Notes: generated by a model from the sequence alone, not told the origin. DNA of 51,410 nt from Polaromonas sp. YR568 (GCF_900116715.1 NZ_FPBM01000016.1:1-51410); one strand, 5' to 3'; shown: positions 9,101 through 16,768, counted from the stretch's first letter. Numbers and translations are program-made.

Positions 9101-9680
9101 ATTGCTGCAGCCCATGGGTTTTGAGTTGCGCACCGCCGCCAGTGGCCACGACTGCCTGGATCTATTGGCCGCCGGCTACCAGCCCGACGTGATCTTTATG
9201 GACCTGGCCATGCCGGGCATAGACGGCTGGGAGACGCTGCGCCGAATACGCAACTCCGGCCACGAGGGCATACACCTGGCCATCGTTTCGGCCAACGCTT
9301 TTGACAAAGGCATGGAGAACGACGCGGGCATTCTTCCTGAAGACTTCATCCTGAAACCGGTGCGCCATACCGAGCTGATCGCCTGGCTGGAGCGCCGCCT
9401 GGCGCTGATTTGGCGTTATGACGTGGCGGCGGAAACCCTTCCCACGTCGGCACCCGCACCGCGCGAATTACCCGCCGCCGCGCAGCTGGCCGCGCTGCAA
9501 GAGGTGGTCACGCTGGGTTTTTACCGCGGCATCATGAACACGCTGGCGGAGATCGAGCGGCAGCAGCCCGGCACCGCTGCCTTCGTCGAAGACATGCGCG
9601 TGCTGGCGCGGCAATTCCAGTTTGAGGTCATGGGCCGCCAGCTCGCCAACCAGGAGGGCCACCATGAGCAGCGTGCTTGA
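6120..9680 (+). CDS. NCS1 permease-like / hybrid histidine kinase / receiver fusion
   Basis: An 1186-residue membrane sensor. Residues ~60-500 are an NCS1-family (nucleobase/hydantoin/allantoin-type) permease with about 12 hydrophobic helices (for example GAGFGYIGSTLTSLIYASF). Residues 533-570 form a Cys-rich knot (CVIC, HC, CSLCC, C, C), probably metal-binding. Two further membrane segments (~598-625 and ~643-665) and a coiled coil lead to HisKA (SHELRTPLN, H733), HATPase (N box near N851, GAGLGLTIAK) and a receiver domain (D1028 in FMDLAMPG). A short helical tail follows. The 3' end overlaps the next gene by 17 bases. Fusion of a carrier to a kinase resembles CbrA (SLC5-kinase). The position next to urease suggests sensing of urea or a related nitrogen compound, which is inference. 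The start at ATG 6120 has only a weak ribosome binding site. Confidence 0.88.
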   Translation: MDTPAAPLPLPAQAVPPWAPAPAASSEAEAPVQRVIKVRRDYNSWVASETMEDYALRFTPQRFRKWSEWRVANTAFGAASFLILEAVGATLLVKYGFTNAFWAIVATGLIIFMAGLPISIYAARYGVDMDLLTRGAGFGYIGSTLTSLIYASFTFIFFALEAAVMAYALELALGIPPSWGYLICALVVIPMVTYGVSVISRLQIWTQPLWLVMLVVPFIYVLVRDPGAFVGITHYKGEKGTSSGFDLHLFGAALTVGIALITQMGEQADYLRFMPARTASNTRRWWASVLAGGPGWVLLGVVKMLGGAFLAYLAIQHMVPLDRAVDPNQMYLAAYEYVFPHYGWAVAATALFVVISQLKINVTNAYAGSLAWSNFFSRLTHSHPGRVVWVVFNTLIAFMLMEMDVFQALGDVLGLYSNIAIAWMMAVVADLVINKPLGLSPKGIEFKRAHLYDINPVGVGAMALASVLSVAAHLGLFGPLAQAFSALIALGTAFIASPLIAWATRGRYYIARQGEAPETDARGNYKPYALKRCVICERDYEGPDMAHCPAYQGAICSLCCTLDARCGDLCKPEASLSAQWSATLRWLLPRRAWPYLDTGLGHFLLLMLVIVPLLASVFGLLYRQELTALLMAASDTDMMDAPAAALRSGFLKAYMALLVIAGLVAWWLVLAHKSRQVAQEESNRQTHLLMREIESHRQTDEALQQARVVAEQARHHADQANQAKSRYISAISHELRTPLNSILGYAQLMGEDNAIPPHRKQAVSVIKRGGEHLLSLIEGTLDIARIEAGKLTLNVKPMHFADCVHEMAGMFELQAAAKGLGFRFEASGNLPELVRADEKRVRQILINLLGNAIKFTSQGQVIFRLRHAREMAHIEIEDTGPGMRKEELAQIFEPFARGATAGQSAEGTPGAGLGLTIAKMLTDLMGGEMTVDSTPGKGSAFRIRLFLPEVHLPAGAAKDALTQPARRRPHGYEGVRRKLLVVDNEEPDRELLVQLLQPMGFELRTAASGHDCLDLLAAGYQPDVIFMDLAMPGIDGWETLRRIRNSGHEGIHLAIVSANAFDKGMENDAGILPEDFILKPVRHTELIAWLERRLALIWRYDVAAETLPTSAPAPRELPAAAQLAALQEVVTLGFYRGIMNTLAEIERQQPGTAAFVEDMRVLARQFQFEVMGRQLANQEGHHEQRA

Positions 9681-10716
9681 AAATCCCCCGAATCTGCACA
9701 AGAGCCTGGACCGCACGCTGGACCGGGCCAACAGCGACGTTGTGCTCATCGTCGACGACGTGCCCGACAACCTGTCGGTGCTGCACGACGCGCTGGATGA
9801 ATCAGGCTACACCGTGCTGGTGGCCACCAGCGGTGAAGCCGCGCTGCAGCGCGCGCTGCAGGCCAGGCCCGACATCGTGCTGCTGGACGCCATGATGCCC
9901 GGCATGGACGGTTTTGAAGTTGCCAAGCGGCTTAAGGCCATGGCCGAGACTGCGCACATCCCCATCATCTTCATGACCGGCCTCACCGAAACTGAACACC
10001 TGGTGGCCGCGCTGGAAGCCGGCGGCGTGGACTACGTCACCAAGCCGATCAAACCCAAGGAAGTGATGGCGCGCATGGGTGTGCACCTGCAAGGCGCCCG
10101 CCGCGCCCGCCAGGAGGCGCGCCAGGCCGGCCAGGCACGCAATGCGCTGGATGCTTTTGGCTATGCCAGCATCACGGTGCGTATGGGCGGCGCGGCCGAT
10201 GGCCGGCTGGTCTGGCAGACACCGCTGGCGCGTGACCTCCTGATGCGTTACTACGGCACTGCGGCGCCGCAAACCCCTGAACCCGTGCTGGCCTGGCTGC
10301 GCCGCCATATCACGGACGCCGAGCGCCAGATCGAGCCGCCGCGCCTGGCGGTAGAGCAGGGCCCGCGCCGGCTGACCTTCCGCCTGCACCAGCAGACCGG
10401 TGACGCTGAAGGCGGGGCAGGCGAGGGCACGAGCAGGGGTGACTGGCTGATCGTGATGCGCGAGATTTCCGACGATGCGGTGGTCGAGGCCATGAGCCTG
10501 AGCTTCAAACTCACGGCCCGCGAGGCCGAAGTGCTGTACTGGGTCGTCAAGGGCAAGACCAACCGCGACATCGGCGACATCCTGGGTTCCAGCCCGGCGA
10601 CCGTGAAGAAGCACCTGGAGCGGGTCTACGCCAAGCTGGGCGTCGAAACCCGCACCGCCGCCGCGGGTATGGCCATGAACCGCATCCGCCAGCTGCACCC
10701 GCAGTTTGAGGGGTGA
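9664..10716 (+). CDS. LuxR-type response regulator paired with the NCS1-kinase
   Basis: A 350-residue response regulator. Residues ~28-150 are a receiver domain (VLIVDDVPDN, phospho-acceptor D75 in LLDAMMPGMDG, Lys in TKPIKPKE). Residues ~283-345 are a LuxR/GerE helix-turn-helix (LTAREAEVLYWVVKGKTNRD). The ~130-residue middle part is a conserved-looking linker that I cannot name. The start is ATG 9664, inside the end of the kinase gene, so the two are translationally coupled; an in-frame start at 9622 lies deeper in the kinase gene and is rejected. It probably acts on the divergent urease/sensor control region, but it lacks an AAA+ domain and so could not itself activate sigma-54. Confidence 0.88.
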   Translation: MSSVLENPPNLHKSLDRTLDRANSDVVLIVDDVPDNLSVLHDALDESGYTVLVATSGEAALQRALQARPDIVLLDAMMPGMDGFEVAKRLKAMAETAHIPIIFMTGLTETEHLVAALEAGGVDYVTKPIKPKEVMARMGVHLQGARRARQEARQAGQARNALDAFGYASITVRMGGAADGRLVWQTPLARDLLMRYYGTAAPQTPEPVLAWLRRHITDAERQIEPPRLAVEQGPRRLTFRLHQQTGDAEGGAGEGTSRGDWLIVMREISDDAVVEAMSLSFKLTAREAEVLYWVVKGKTNRDIGDILGSSPATVKKHLERVYAKLGVETRTAAAGMAMNRIRQLHPQFEG

Positions 10717-11070
10717 GAAACACGTTGCAGGCGGTAAAAGGCGGGATTTCCGCCAGGCGGTTACAATAGAGGCTTCGGTAAAGCATCAGCTTTTTACATC
10801 GAGGCCTTTTCCCAACAGGCTTCCTTCTCAATTGCGGCGCTTCCCAGAGCCCGAATCCACAGTGTTTTCAGCGCCCATACAGCCCTGAACCTTCTCAGCA
10901 CTGTTCCGTTTTCCCGGCGAGCACTATTCCCGACAGTGCCCACTCATGGCTCAACCAGCCCAGCCCCTTGACAAAGGGCCTGGCGGGTGGAAACCGAACA
11001 CCCGCTGGCTTGCTTGCAAGCCAATTACTCCTTATTTATCAAGCCGGGAAAAATATCCGGCACGGACTTT
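10717..11070 (+). other. Long leader region upstream of small protein and IF-1
   Basis: About 350 bases without a convincing gene. TACAAT at about 10762-10767 (in GGTTACAATAGAGG) is a plausible -10 box without a clear -35. A short inverted repeat GGCGG...CCGCC lies just before it. The distance to the next start suggests a long 5' leader, as seen on cold-regulated genes, but no known riboregulator is recognised. Confidence 0.35.
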
Positions 11071-11307
11071 ATGAACACAGATCACACCAAAATCTCGGTG
11101 GGCAAGTACCTTGTCTCACCACTGGCCAAGCAGCAAGGCGAAGGCTACGCTGCATCGGTCTCCATCCGCTCCGGACGCGGCAGCGCCACGCACGACCGCG
11201 TGATGCGCTTCAGCGGCCTTTTTGACAGCGCGGCTGCGGCCGTGCATTACGCGACAGAACATGCCTTGCGCTGGATCAACGAGCGCTCGGCCCCGGCCTG
11301 CGCTTGA
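11071..11307 (+). CDS. Small conserved hypothetical protein, 78 aa
   Basis: The start is ATG 11071 (MNTDHTKISVGKYLVSP); the open frame runs further upstream to 10987 but with low-quality sequence. The core AASVSIRSGRGSATHDRVMR followed by FDSAAAAVHYATEHALRWI recalls a small family that I have seen in Burkholderiales near stress or translation genes; its function is unknown. It is soluble with no signal peptide. It lies 66 bases ahead of the IF-1 gene in the same direction and is probably co-transcribed with it. Confidence 0.75.
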   Translation: MNTDHTKISVGKYLVSPLAKQQGEGYAASVSIRSGRGSATHDRVMRFSGLFDSAAAAVHYATEHALRWINERSAPACA

Positions 11308-11373
11308 CGCCCAGCCTGCCGCCTCTGCAATAAATATCACCGACAATTTTTTCAATTCCCAAGGAGTTACATC

Positions 11374-11631
11374 ATGGCCAAAGAAGAACTGATTGAAATG
11401 CACGGGCTGGTCGACGAAGTGTTGCCGGATTCGCGCTTTCGCGTCACGCTCGACAACGGTCACAAGCTTGTGGCCTATACCTCGGGCAAGATGCGCAAAA
11501 ACCATATCCGCATTCTTGCCGGCGACCAGGTGTCGCTGGAACTCTCGCCTTACGACCTGAGCAAGGGCCGCATCACTTTCCGCCACATCGCTGGCCGCGG
11601 TCCAGGCCCGGCACCGCGCCAGGCCCGTTAA
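11374..11631 (+). CDS. infA: Translation initiation factor IF-1 (extended paralogue)
   Basis: IF-1 binds the ribosomal A site and helps IF-2/IF-3 select the start codon. The OB-fold sequence is clear: MAKEELIEMHGLVDEVLPDS, RFRVTLDNGHKLVAYTSGKM, RKNHIRILAGDQVSLELSPY, DLSKGRITFRHI. At 85 residues it is about 13 longer than the usual 72; the extra Pro/Gly/Arg tail GRGPGPAPRQAR is typical of the second IF-1 copy of Burkholderiales. An AAGGAG ribosome binding site precedes ATG 11374. A strong terminator follows at 11663. It is probably not the only infA in the genome. Confidence 0.95.
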   Translation: MAKEELIEMHGLVDEVLPDSRFRVTLDNGHKLVAYTSGKMRKNHIRILAGDQVSLELSPYDLSKGRITFRHIAGRGPGPAPRQAR

Positions 11632-11662
11632 ACCAACGGCTCGCCGCACAGCACCCTAAAAC

Positions 11663-11707
11663 ACAAAGCCCGGCAGGTGGAGTTTTCTCCGCCTGCCGGG
11701 CTTTGTT
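11663..11707. terminator. Bidirectional terminator between infA and dctA
   Basis: ACAAAGCCCGGCAGG and CCTGCCGGGCTTTGT form a long near-perfect stem around a small TTTT loop (GGAG/CTCC closes it). There are T-rich bases after it on the plus strand and A-rich bases before it, so it can serve both convergent genes. Confidence 0.9.
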
Positions 11708-11734
11708 ATTTGTTATTGGCGATGTGTATTTGCT

Positions 11735-13093
11735 TTAGTGGCCGCCGGTCGCCATGTGCTCGGTCTTCTTGTTCAGCAGCACTTCGGGCTCCTGAGCCTC
11801 CACCCAGGTCTCGTTGTTGAGCCCGGCCTTCAGCCTGTCGGTATCCAGTTCATCCGTCCATTTAGCGACCACGATGGTGGCCACGCCATTGCCGATCAGG
11901 TTGGTCAGCGCCCGCGCTTCCGACATGAAGCGGTCTATCCCCAGAATCAGCGCCAGCCCGGCCACGGGCACCGTTCCCACGGCCGACAGCGTAGCCGCCA
12001 GCACGATGAAGCCGCTGCCGGTGATGCCGGCCGCCCCTTTGGACGTGAGCAGCAGCACCGCCAGCAGCGTGAGTTCCTGCGTGAGTGTCATTGGTGTGTT
12101 GGTGGCCTGCGCGATGAACACCGCTGCCATGGTGAGGTAGATCGAGGTGCCGTCCAGGTTGAAGGAATAACCGGTCGGAATTACCAGGCCCACCGTGGTC
12201 TTCTTTGCTCCCAGGTTTTCCATTTTTTCCATCATGCGCGGCAGCACCGACTCGGACGATGAGGTGCCCAGCACGATCAGCAGCTCTTCCTTGATGTACT
12301 TGATGAACTTCCAGATGCTGAAGCCGTGCAGGCGCGCGATGGCGCCCAGCACGACGAAGATAAAGATCAGGCAGGTGGCATAAAAAGCGGCCATCAGCTT
12401 GCCCAGCGACACCAGGCTGTCCACGCCATAAGCGCCTATGGTGAAGGCCATCGCGCCGAATGCGCCTATGGGCGCCACCTTCATAATGAAGCCGACGATG
12501 GTGAACAGCACGTGCGAGGTTTTCTCGACAAAGTCGAACACCAGCGTGCCGCGCCCGCCGAAGCGGTGCAGCGCAAAACCGAACATCACCGCGATCAGCA
12601 GCACCTGCAGGATTTCTCCCTTGGCAAAGGCATCCACCACGGTGCTCGGAATGATGTTCATGATGAAGTCGGTGGTGCCGACCATCTTGCCGGGGCCTGT
12701 GTAAGCAGCAATGGCCTTGGTGTCCAGCGTGGACACGTCGACGTTCATGCCCTCGCCCGGCTTGAATACGTTGACGAGGATCAATCCGATGATCAGGGCA
12801 AAGGTGCTGACGACTTCAAAGTACAGCAGCGCCAGGCCGCCGGTCTTGCCGACCTTCTTCATGTCCTCCATGCCGGCGATGCCGATCACGACGGTGCAGA
12901 AGATGATGGGTGCGATCATCATCTTGATCAGCTTGATGAAACCGTCGCCCAGCGGTTTCATGAGCTTGCCGGCTTCGGGGTAAAAGTGCCCCAGCAATAC
13001 GCCGGCGATCACCGCGCAGATCACCTGGAAGTAAAGTGAGCGGTAGAGAGGGAGCTTGCGGCTTGTTGTCTTCGTTGTCGTTGTGTTTGTCAT
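11735..13093 (-). CDS. dctA: C4-dicarboxylate:cation symporter DctA
   Basis: An inner-membrane symporter of the DAACS (glutamate/dicarboxylate) family taking up succinate, fumarate and malate. At 452 residues the length fits. Near the N-terminus is LYFQVICAVIAGVLLGHFYP; FIKLIKMMIAPIIFCTVVIG is typical of helix 2; the serine-rich hairpin GTSSSESVLPRMMEKMENLG and the NLDGTSIYLTMA segment are diagnostic. It is transcribed alone toward infA, with the shared terminator at its 3' end. No sensor pair (DctBD) is adjacent. Confidence 0.93.
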   Translation of the reverse strand: MTNTTTTKTTSRKLPLYRSLYFQVICAVIAGVLLGHFYPEAGKLMKPLGDGFIKLIKMMIAPIIFCTVVIGIAGMEDMKKVGKTGGLALLYFEVVSTFALIIGLILVNVFKPGEGMNVDVSTLDTKAIAAYTGPGKMVGTTDFIMNIIPSTVVDAFAKGEILQVLLIAVMFGFALHRFGGRGTLVFDFVEKTSHVLFTIVGFIMKVAPIGAFGAMAFTIGAYGVDSLVSLGKLMAAFYATCLIFIFVVLGAIARLHGFSIWKFIKYIKEELLIVLGTSSSESVLPRMMEKMENLGAKKTTVGLVIPTGYSFNLDGTSIYLTMAAVFIAQATNTPMTLTQELTLLAVLLLTSKGAAGITGSGFIVLAATLSAVGTVPVAGLALILGIDRFMSEARALTNLIGNGVATIVVAKWTDELDTDRLKAGLNNETWVEAQEPEVLLNKKTEHMATGGH

Positions 13094-13217
13094 GGCCGGG
13101 ACGCATCAGGCTATGCGTAAGTTGTGAAAGACCGGCCCAATATAGCCCTGCCATGCAATTTGTCCATGTGGGAAACCACAGATCACAAAACTTACGCCTC
13201 CCTTCCCGGGGCGGCGC

Positions 13218-13835
13218 TCAGCTTGCGGGGTGGCTGCCGCCTGCGCCCGTGGCTGGTGGGCGCGCCATCCAGGCGATCAACGAGGAGCGCATGGCTTCTT
13301 CCACCGACATGTCGATAGGCTGGACCCAGTCCACCGGGACAAACACCGTATAGCCGCCAATCATGTAACCCATGGGCAAGTAGACGGCCACGCGATCGCC
13401 GGGCAGGAAGCCGGGCCCAAGGTCGGCAAAGCTGCGGCGGGTGATCAGGCCCACAATTTCCATGGCATGGCCCGGCATGCGCAATATCACTACGCTTTGC
13501 TCTCCCGGCTTGCCGGATGGGGAAAAGTAGTCGGCAAAACTCTTGAGCGAGGAATAAATGCTTTTGACGACCGGCAGGTTGGTGAAGGGCATCTCCGCGA
13601 AAGACAGCAGCTTGCGCACACTTTGCTTCGACACCAGGTAGCCGATCACCAGGATGCTCAGCACGCCGAATACCAGGCCCAGGCCCGGGATGTAAAAACT
13701 GCCGATCAGCGGCCGCAGCATCCACAGCGCGGCGGTTTCCATCCACGCCAGAAAGATGTACAGCAGGTAGACCGTCAAAGCCACCGGCAGGATGGTGATG
13801 AGGCCGCGAAAGAAATATTTGTAAAGACTTTTCAT
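13218..13835 (-). CDS. DUF502 family membrane protein
   Basis: Using ATG 13835 (MKSLYKYFFRGLITILPVAL) gives 205 residues; an upstream start would add 10 unlikely residues. Two N-terminal membrane segments (ITILPVALTVYLLYIFLAW, VFGVLSILVIGYLVS) precede a cytoplasmic beta-rich domain with PVVKSIYSSLKSFADYF and GYTVFVPVDWVQPIDMSVEE. This is the DUF502 pattern; the molecular role is not established. It is a single-gene unit upstream of, and co-oriented with, dctA. Confidence 0.88.
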   Translation of the reverse strand: MKSLYKYFFRGLITILPVALTVYLLYIFLAWMETAALWMLRPLIGSFYIPGLGLVFGVLSILVIGYLVSKQSVRKLLSFAEMPFTNLPVVKSIYSSLKSFADYFSPSGKPGEQSVVILRMPGHAMEIVGLITRRSFADLGPGFLPGDRVAVYLPMGYMIGGYTVFVPVDWVQPIDMSVEEAMRSSLIAWMARPPATGAGGSHPAS

Positions 13836-14232
13836 GAATTCTTCATTCGGACCACCGCGCACCATGCAGGGCAGGCCATGCCTGCAATATAACCATTTCG
13901 GGTGACGGCTCCGCCAGGAGCGCCTGTCGGCTTTCTCCTACATTTTTGCGGTACTAATCACCGCAGGCTGTCACAGTTCCATGCGTAAACTGGCGTGGTT
14001 ACGAACGCTCGACATTCATTGAACCCGACGCTCTCGCTGAAATGAAATCAGGTACCTGCCCGCGCGACCCTGTCTTTACCGTTCTTTCGCGATTGCCAAT
14101 GCCGGCCCCGCTTGCGCAATCGGCGCCGGCGCTGAAAGTTACGTTTCACCCCCTTGATATCTTTTTGCCGCGCTCCAAGCTGCGCTGCACCGTCACATCC
14201 GGCGTGCCCGGACTTTTTTGAGGATTTTTTTC
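13836..14232. other. Intergenic region, no supported gene
   Basis: About 400 bases between divergent genes. A 59-codon plus-strand frame from ATG 14042 runs to a TGA that overlaps the ribosome binding site of the next gene, but it has no ribosome binding site of its own and a patchy composition, so I leave it out. An inverted repeat CCGGC...GCCGG around 14101-14130 is the only structure noticed. Confidence 0.4.
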
Positions 14233-14595
14233 ATGAGCCACTCCACCCTGGTCAATGCACAGCTCAGCGCCCCCCTGCGCTCTTTGGCCTTGACCGTCGA
14301 GGAAACATCCCCCGGCGAATTCTGCTGGCGCATTCTGGAAAGCCGCGCCAACCCGCAGGTTTTCGAATCCGTTTCCTGCTCCGACATCAGCTTCGCCGCT
14401 TATGACACGGCCTTGGCTACAGGATATGGCGAACTGCAACGCCTGATCGGCCCCGACCTGCAATACGGCCCGCGCAGTGAAGAAGACCGCCAGGTCGATC
14501 TGTTCACCGCCGCCCCCAAAGTTGCGGCAGGCGGCAACCCCGACAAACGCACCGCCATGAACGGCAGCCTCAAGCCGGGCACGGTTGCGGCATAA
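14233..14595 (+). CDS. Hypothetical protein, 120 aa
   Basis: The family is not recognised with certainty; similar short proteins occur in Burkholderiales. ATG 14233 (MSHSTLVNAQ) is preceded by TGAGGA. The segment LRSLALTVEETSPGEFCWRI followed by YDTALATGYGELQRLIGPDL suggests a small alpha/beta fold with no signal peptide or membrane helix. It stands alone, with about 240 bases before the next gene. Function unknown. Confidence 0.65.
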   Translation: MSHSTLVNAQLSAPLRSLALTVEETSPGEFCWRILESRANPQVFESVSCSDISFAAYDTALATGYGELQRLIGPDLQYGPRSEEDRQVDLFTAAPKVAAGGNPDKRTAMNGSLKPGTVAA

Positions 14596-14832
14596 CACCC
14601 GATCTGGAATCAAGCTGCGCCAGCTTGCGCGCAGTTACTCACAGTGGTAGTGCCCTTGCATCAACCGGTGAAGCCCGTAGCATTTTGTGACCTCGCTTGT
14701 CCTACATGGCCGGCCGTATGAGGCCGACGGCGCAGCCTCGGCGACTCCCCGTAAATTGAACTTAGCTGGCAATACGGTCAGCGATTTACCAACCTGATTG
14801 CCTGTGATGGGCATGACTTAAGGAGTTACACC

Positions 14833-15078
14833 ATGAGAGCATCCAAGACCCTGGCATCCGCATTCGCCGCCGCAGCAGTGGTAGGCGCCATCGGTATGGC
14901 TTACGCCCAGACTGACCCTTCCACGCAATCCACTACGGCAACGGGCACGACCGCCCAACCTGCGCAGAACCAGGTCACTAACTCTGACGCCTCTGCGCCT
15001 GCCGCAACGCCCAGCACCAACACAACGGACACCACAGGCTTTCAGGCCGAGCGTCCCGCCCAGGCTGACCGCAACTAA
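14833..15078 (+). CDS. Small secreted Thr/Ala-rich protein
   Basis: 81 residues with a clear signal peptide (TLASAFAAAAVVGAIGMAYA, cleavage after AYA near residue 25). The mature part is disordered and rich in Thr, Ser, Ala, Pro and Gln (TTATGTTAQPAQ, ending QADRN). An AAGGAG ribosome binding site precedes the ATG, and a terminator follows at 15111. It is likely periplasmic or secreted; no domain is recognised. Confidence 0.75.
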   Translation: MRASKTLASAFAAAAVVGAIGMAYAQTDPSTQSTTATGTTAQPAQNQVTNSDASAPAATPSTNTTDTTGFQAERPAQADRN

Positions 15079-15110
15079 GCTACGGATGCCATGCACCTTT
15101 GTGTGACATC

Positions 15111-15162
15111 GCCCCGGGCTGTCGCAGCATGTCAGCATGCAGCGGTTGCCCGGGGTGCTTTT
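15111..15162 (+). terminator. Predicted terminator after small secreted protein
   Basis: GCCCCGGGC (15111-15119) pairs with GCCCGGGGT (15148-15156), with an inner CATGTCAGCATG-type fold and a T-run CTTTT after it. It lies about 30 bases past the stop codon. Confidence 0.7.
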
Positions 15163-15225
15163 ACGTGTGCGTCAGGCATAGGCTTCAGCGCCCCCGATTG
15201 ACAGCACCGGCGTCACGCTACGCGC

Positions 15226-16035
15226 ATGCAACATTTTTTTCAGACCCTTCCGGATTTTTTCAGGCGGCCCGCCCCCGAAGGCGCGCCGCCCGACGGCACA
15301 CGTTCGGACATCTTCGACGGCATCAAGCAGGGTGTACTGTGGGGCGTAGCCCTGGCGGTTGTGATCTTGCCGATATTCCGGGCACATCAGCTGAGACCTG
15401 TTTACGACGTCCATGCCGTCCAGGCTGCCGCGCTGCAACAGACACCGCGCACCGCCGATTTCGGCGGCGAGACAGCCTCAGAGAACGCGCGCCAGGTGGC
15501 CAACTGGGTAGTCACCTCTGGCGACAACCGCAAACTCTTTTTTGTGATCCTCGACAAGGCCAACACCAAGGTGTTTGTCTTTGAACCCTCCGGCAAGCTG
15601 CGCAGCGCCACACCGGTGCTGATAGGCGCCGCACGTGGTGACGACTCGGTGGACGGCATAGGCGGCCGCCCCATCGCGCAGGTGCTCCCCGAGGAGCGCA
15701 CCACGCCCGCCGGCCGCTTCCTGGGTGAGCCAGGGCGTAATGCGACAGGCGAAGATGTAGTCTGGGTCGATTACGACGCGGCCGTCTCCATGCACCGTGT
15801 GCGCACGCTGGAGCCCAAGGAGCGCCGGCTGGAGCGCCTCGCATCGCCCACCACTGACGACAACCGCATCTCCTACGGTTGCATCAACATGCCGGTGGCG
15901 TTTTTTGAGAATGTTCTCAAGCCGGCTTTTAATGCCAGCTATGGCGTGGTCTATGTGCTGCCCGAGGTCAAGTCGCTGGCAGAGGTTTTTCCGGGTGCGC
16001 ATGCGCTTGCGCTCAGGCAGCGCGGCGCCGTCTAG
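15226..16035 (+). CDS. L,D-transpeptidase (YkuD)-like protein, copy 1
   Basis: 269 residues. A cytoplasmic N-terminus and one membrane anchor (GVLWGVALAVVILPIFRAHQ, ~38-57) lead to a periplasmic domain. The putative catalytic pair is H190 (SMHRVRT) and C219 (NRISYGCINMPVAFF), matching the YkuD His...Ser-x-Gly-Cys layout although the surrounding motif is divergent. Family enzymes crosslink peptidoglycan or attach proteins to it; activity here is inferred. A paralogue lies at 19889-20581, on the far side of the tRNA array and in the same direction. The two share NARQVANWVV/DARQALRWVV-type, TTPAGRF and TDDNRIS/PDDNRIS blocks. Confidence 0.75.
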   Translation: MQHFFQTLPDFFRRPAPEGAPPDGTRSDIFDGIKQGVLWGVALAVVILPIFRAHQLRPVYDVHAVQAAALQQTPRTADFGGETASENARQVANWVVTSGDNRKLFFVILDKANTKVFVFEPSGKLRSATPVLIGAARGDDSVDGIGGRPIAQVLPEERTTPAGRFLGEPGRNATGEDVVWVDYDAAVSMHRVRTLEPKERRLERLASPTTDDNRISYGCINMPVAFFENVLKPAFNASYGVVYVLPEVKSLAEVFPGAHALALRQRGAV

Positions 16036-16056
16036 CCTGGATCCAGAAACGCGCGG

Positions 16057-16093
16057 AAAAAAAAGCGGCGCACTGCTTTCGCAATGCGCCGCT
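16057..16093 (-). terminator. Terminator of the tRNA array-HNH transcript
   Basis: On the minus strand AGCGGCGCA pairs with TGCGCCGCT, followed by a run of eight T. It lies 14 bases past the HNH stop codon and closes the minus-strand transcript that contains the tRNA array. Confidence 0.85.
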
Positions 16094-16106
16094 TCGGCTG
16101 CCGAAC

Positions 16107-16667
16107 TCAGTTCAGCCTGGATCCTTTGGGAAGTCTTGCCGACAACCATTCATGCACGTCGGCACGGACATTACGGCCCCGCAGCAAAAAATCCTCGTAC
16201 CGGTTCGGTACATAGGGCAAATACACCAGCGGCATCCCGGCCTGCTCGGGCGTGCGGTCTTTCTTCCTGCCATTGCAGTGGCGGCAGGCGCTGACCAGGT
16301 TGGTCCATGAGTAGGGCCCGCCCTTGCTCTGCGGAACGATGTGCTCGGCTTCCAGGTCTTTTTCGGGGAAAACCTGGGCACAGTAGGCGCAGGTGCAACG
16401 ATCACGGCGCAGCAGTTTGGGTTTGGTGACTGCCGGCACCACGTCGTGCAGATTGCGGCGGGGCGAGCCGCGCAGCGCGATGATCGGATGGACCACCAGA
16501 GTCGACTGCCGGTCGCGCGCGACATTCCAGCCGCCGCGCAGTGTTACCAGCGGGCTTTCTCCGTCCTCCCAGGCGACGGTGCCGGTGGCATAGTGCAAGG
16601 CTGCCTCTTCAGCCGTGATCCAGGCTTGGGGCGTCCCCTGGATGTCGAGCTGAAGAACATGGTGCAT
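16107..16667 (-). CDS. HNH endonuclease at the end of the tRNA array
   Basis: 186 residues from ATG 16667, which has a strong CAGGAGG ribosome binding site; the longer open frame to 16910 runs through tRNA genes and is rejected. Residues 91-135 form a zinc-stabilised HNH domain: C93/C96 (CAYC), EAEHIVPQSKGGP with H109, WTNL (N123), and C128/C131 (CRHC). A ~90-residue N-terminal domain contains WITAEEAALHYATGTVAWE and may recognise the substrate. It starts 26 bases after the last tRNA in the same direction and ends before a terminator, so it is probably co-transcribed with the array. HNH domains nick or cut DNA, sometimes RNA; the target here is unknown. Confidence 0.9.
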   Translation of the reverse strand: MHHVLQLDIQGTPQAWITAEEAALHYATGTVAWEDGESPLVTLRGGWNVARDRQSTLVVHPIIALRGSPRRNLHDVVPAVTKPKLLRRDRCTCAYCAQVFPEKDLEAEHIVPQSKGGPYSWTNLVSACRHCNGRKKDRTPEQAGMPLVYLPYVPNRYEDFLLRGRNVRADVHEWLSARLPKGSRLN

Positions 16668-16693
16668 CAAAACCTCCTGAGTTAAATGATCGA

Positions 16694-16768
16694 TGGTGCG
16701 GGCAGGGAATTTCGAAATCCCGGCCTGCCGGTTAAAAGCCGGCTGCTCTTCCTCTGAGCTATACCCGC
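16694..16768 (-). tRNA. tRNA-Lys(TTT)-like, atypical
   Basis: 75 nt with encoded CCA. The acceptor GCGGGTA/TGCCCGC is sound, the anticodon arm GCCGG-CTTTTAA-CCGGC gives anticodon TTT, and the D-loop is short (AGAGGAA). The T-stem GGGAT/TTCCC has a T53-T61 mismatch in place of the near-universal G53-C61 pair. It is the last tRNA before the HNH gene. The specificity call rests on the anticodon only. Confidence 0.85.

Noticed and set aside
11116..11649. 177-residue minus-strand ORF opposite infA
   Set aside because: Shadow of the clearly conserved IF-1 gene and its neighbour.
14042..14221. 59-codon plus-strand ORF before the 120-aa gene
   Set aside because: No ribosome binding site, mixed codon use, and no recognisable protein features.
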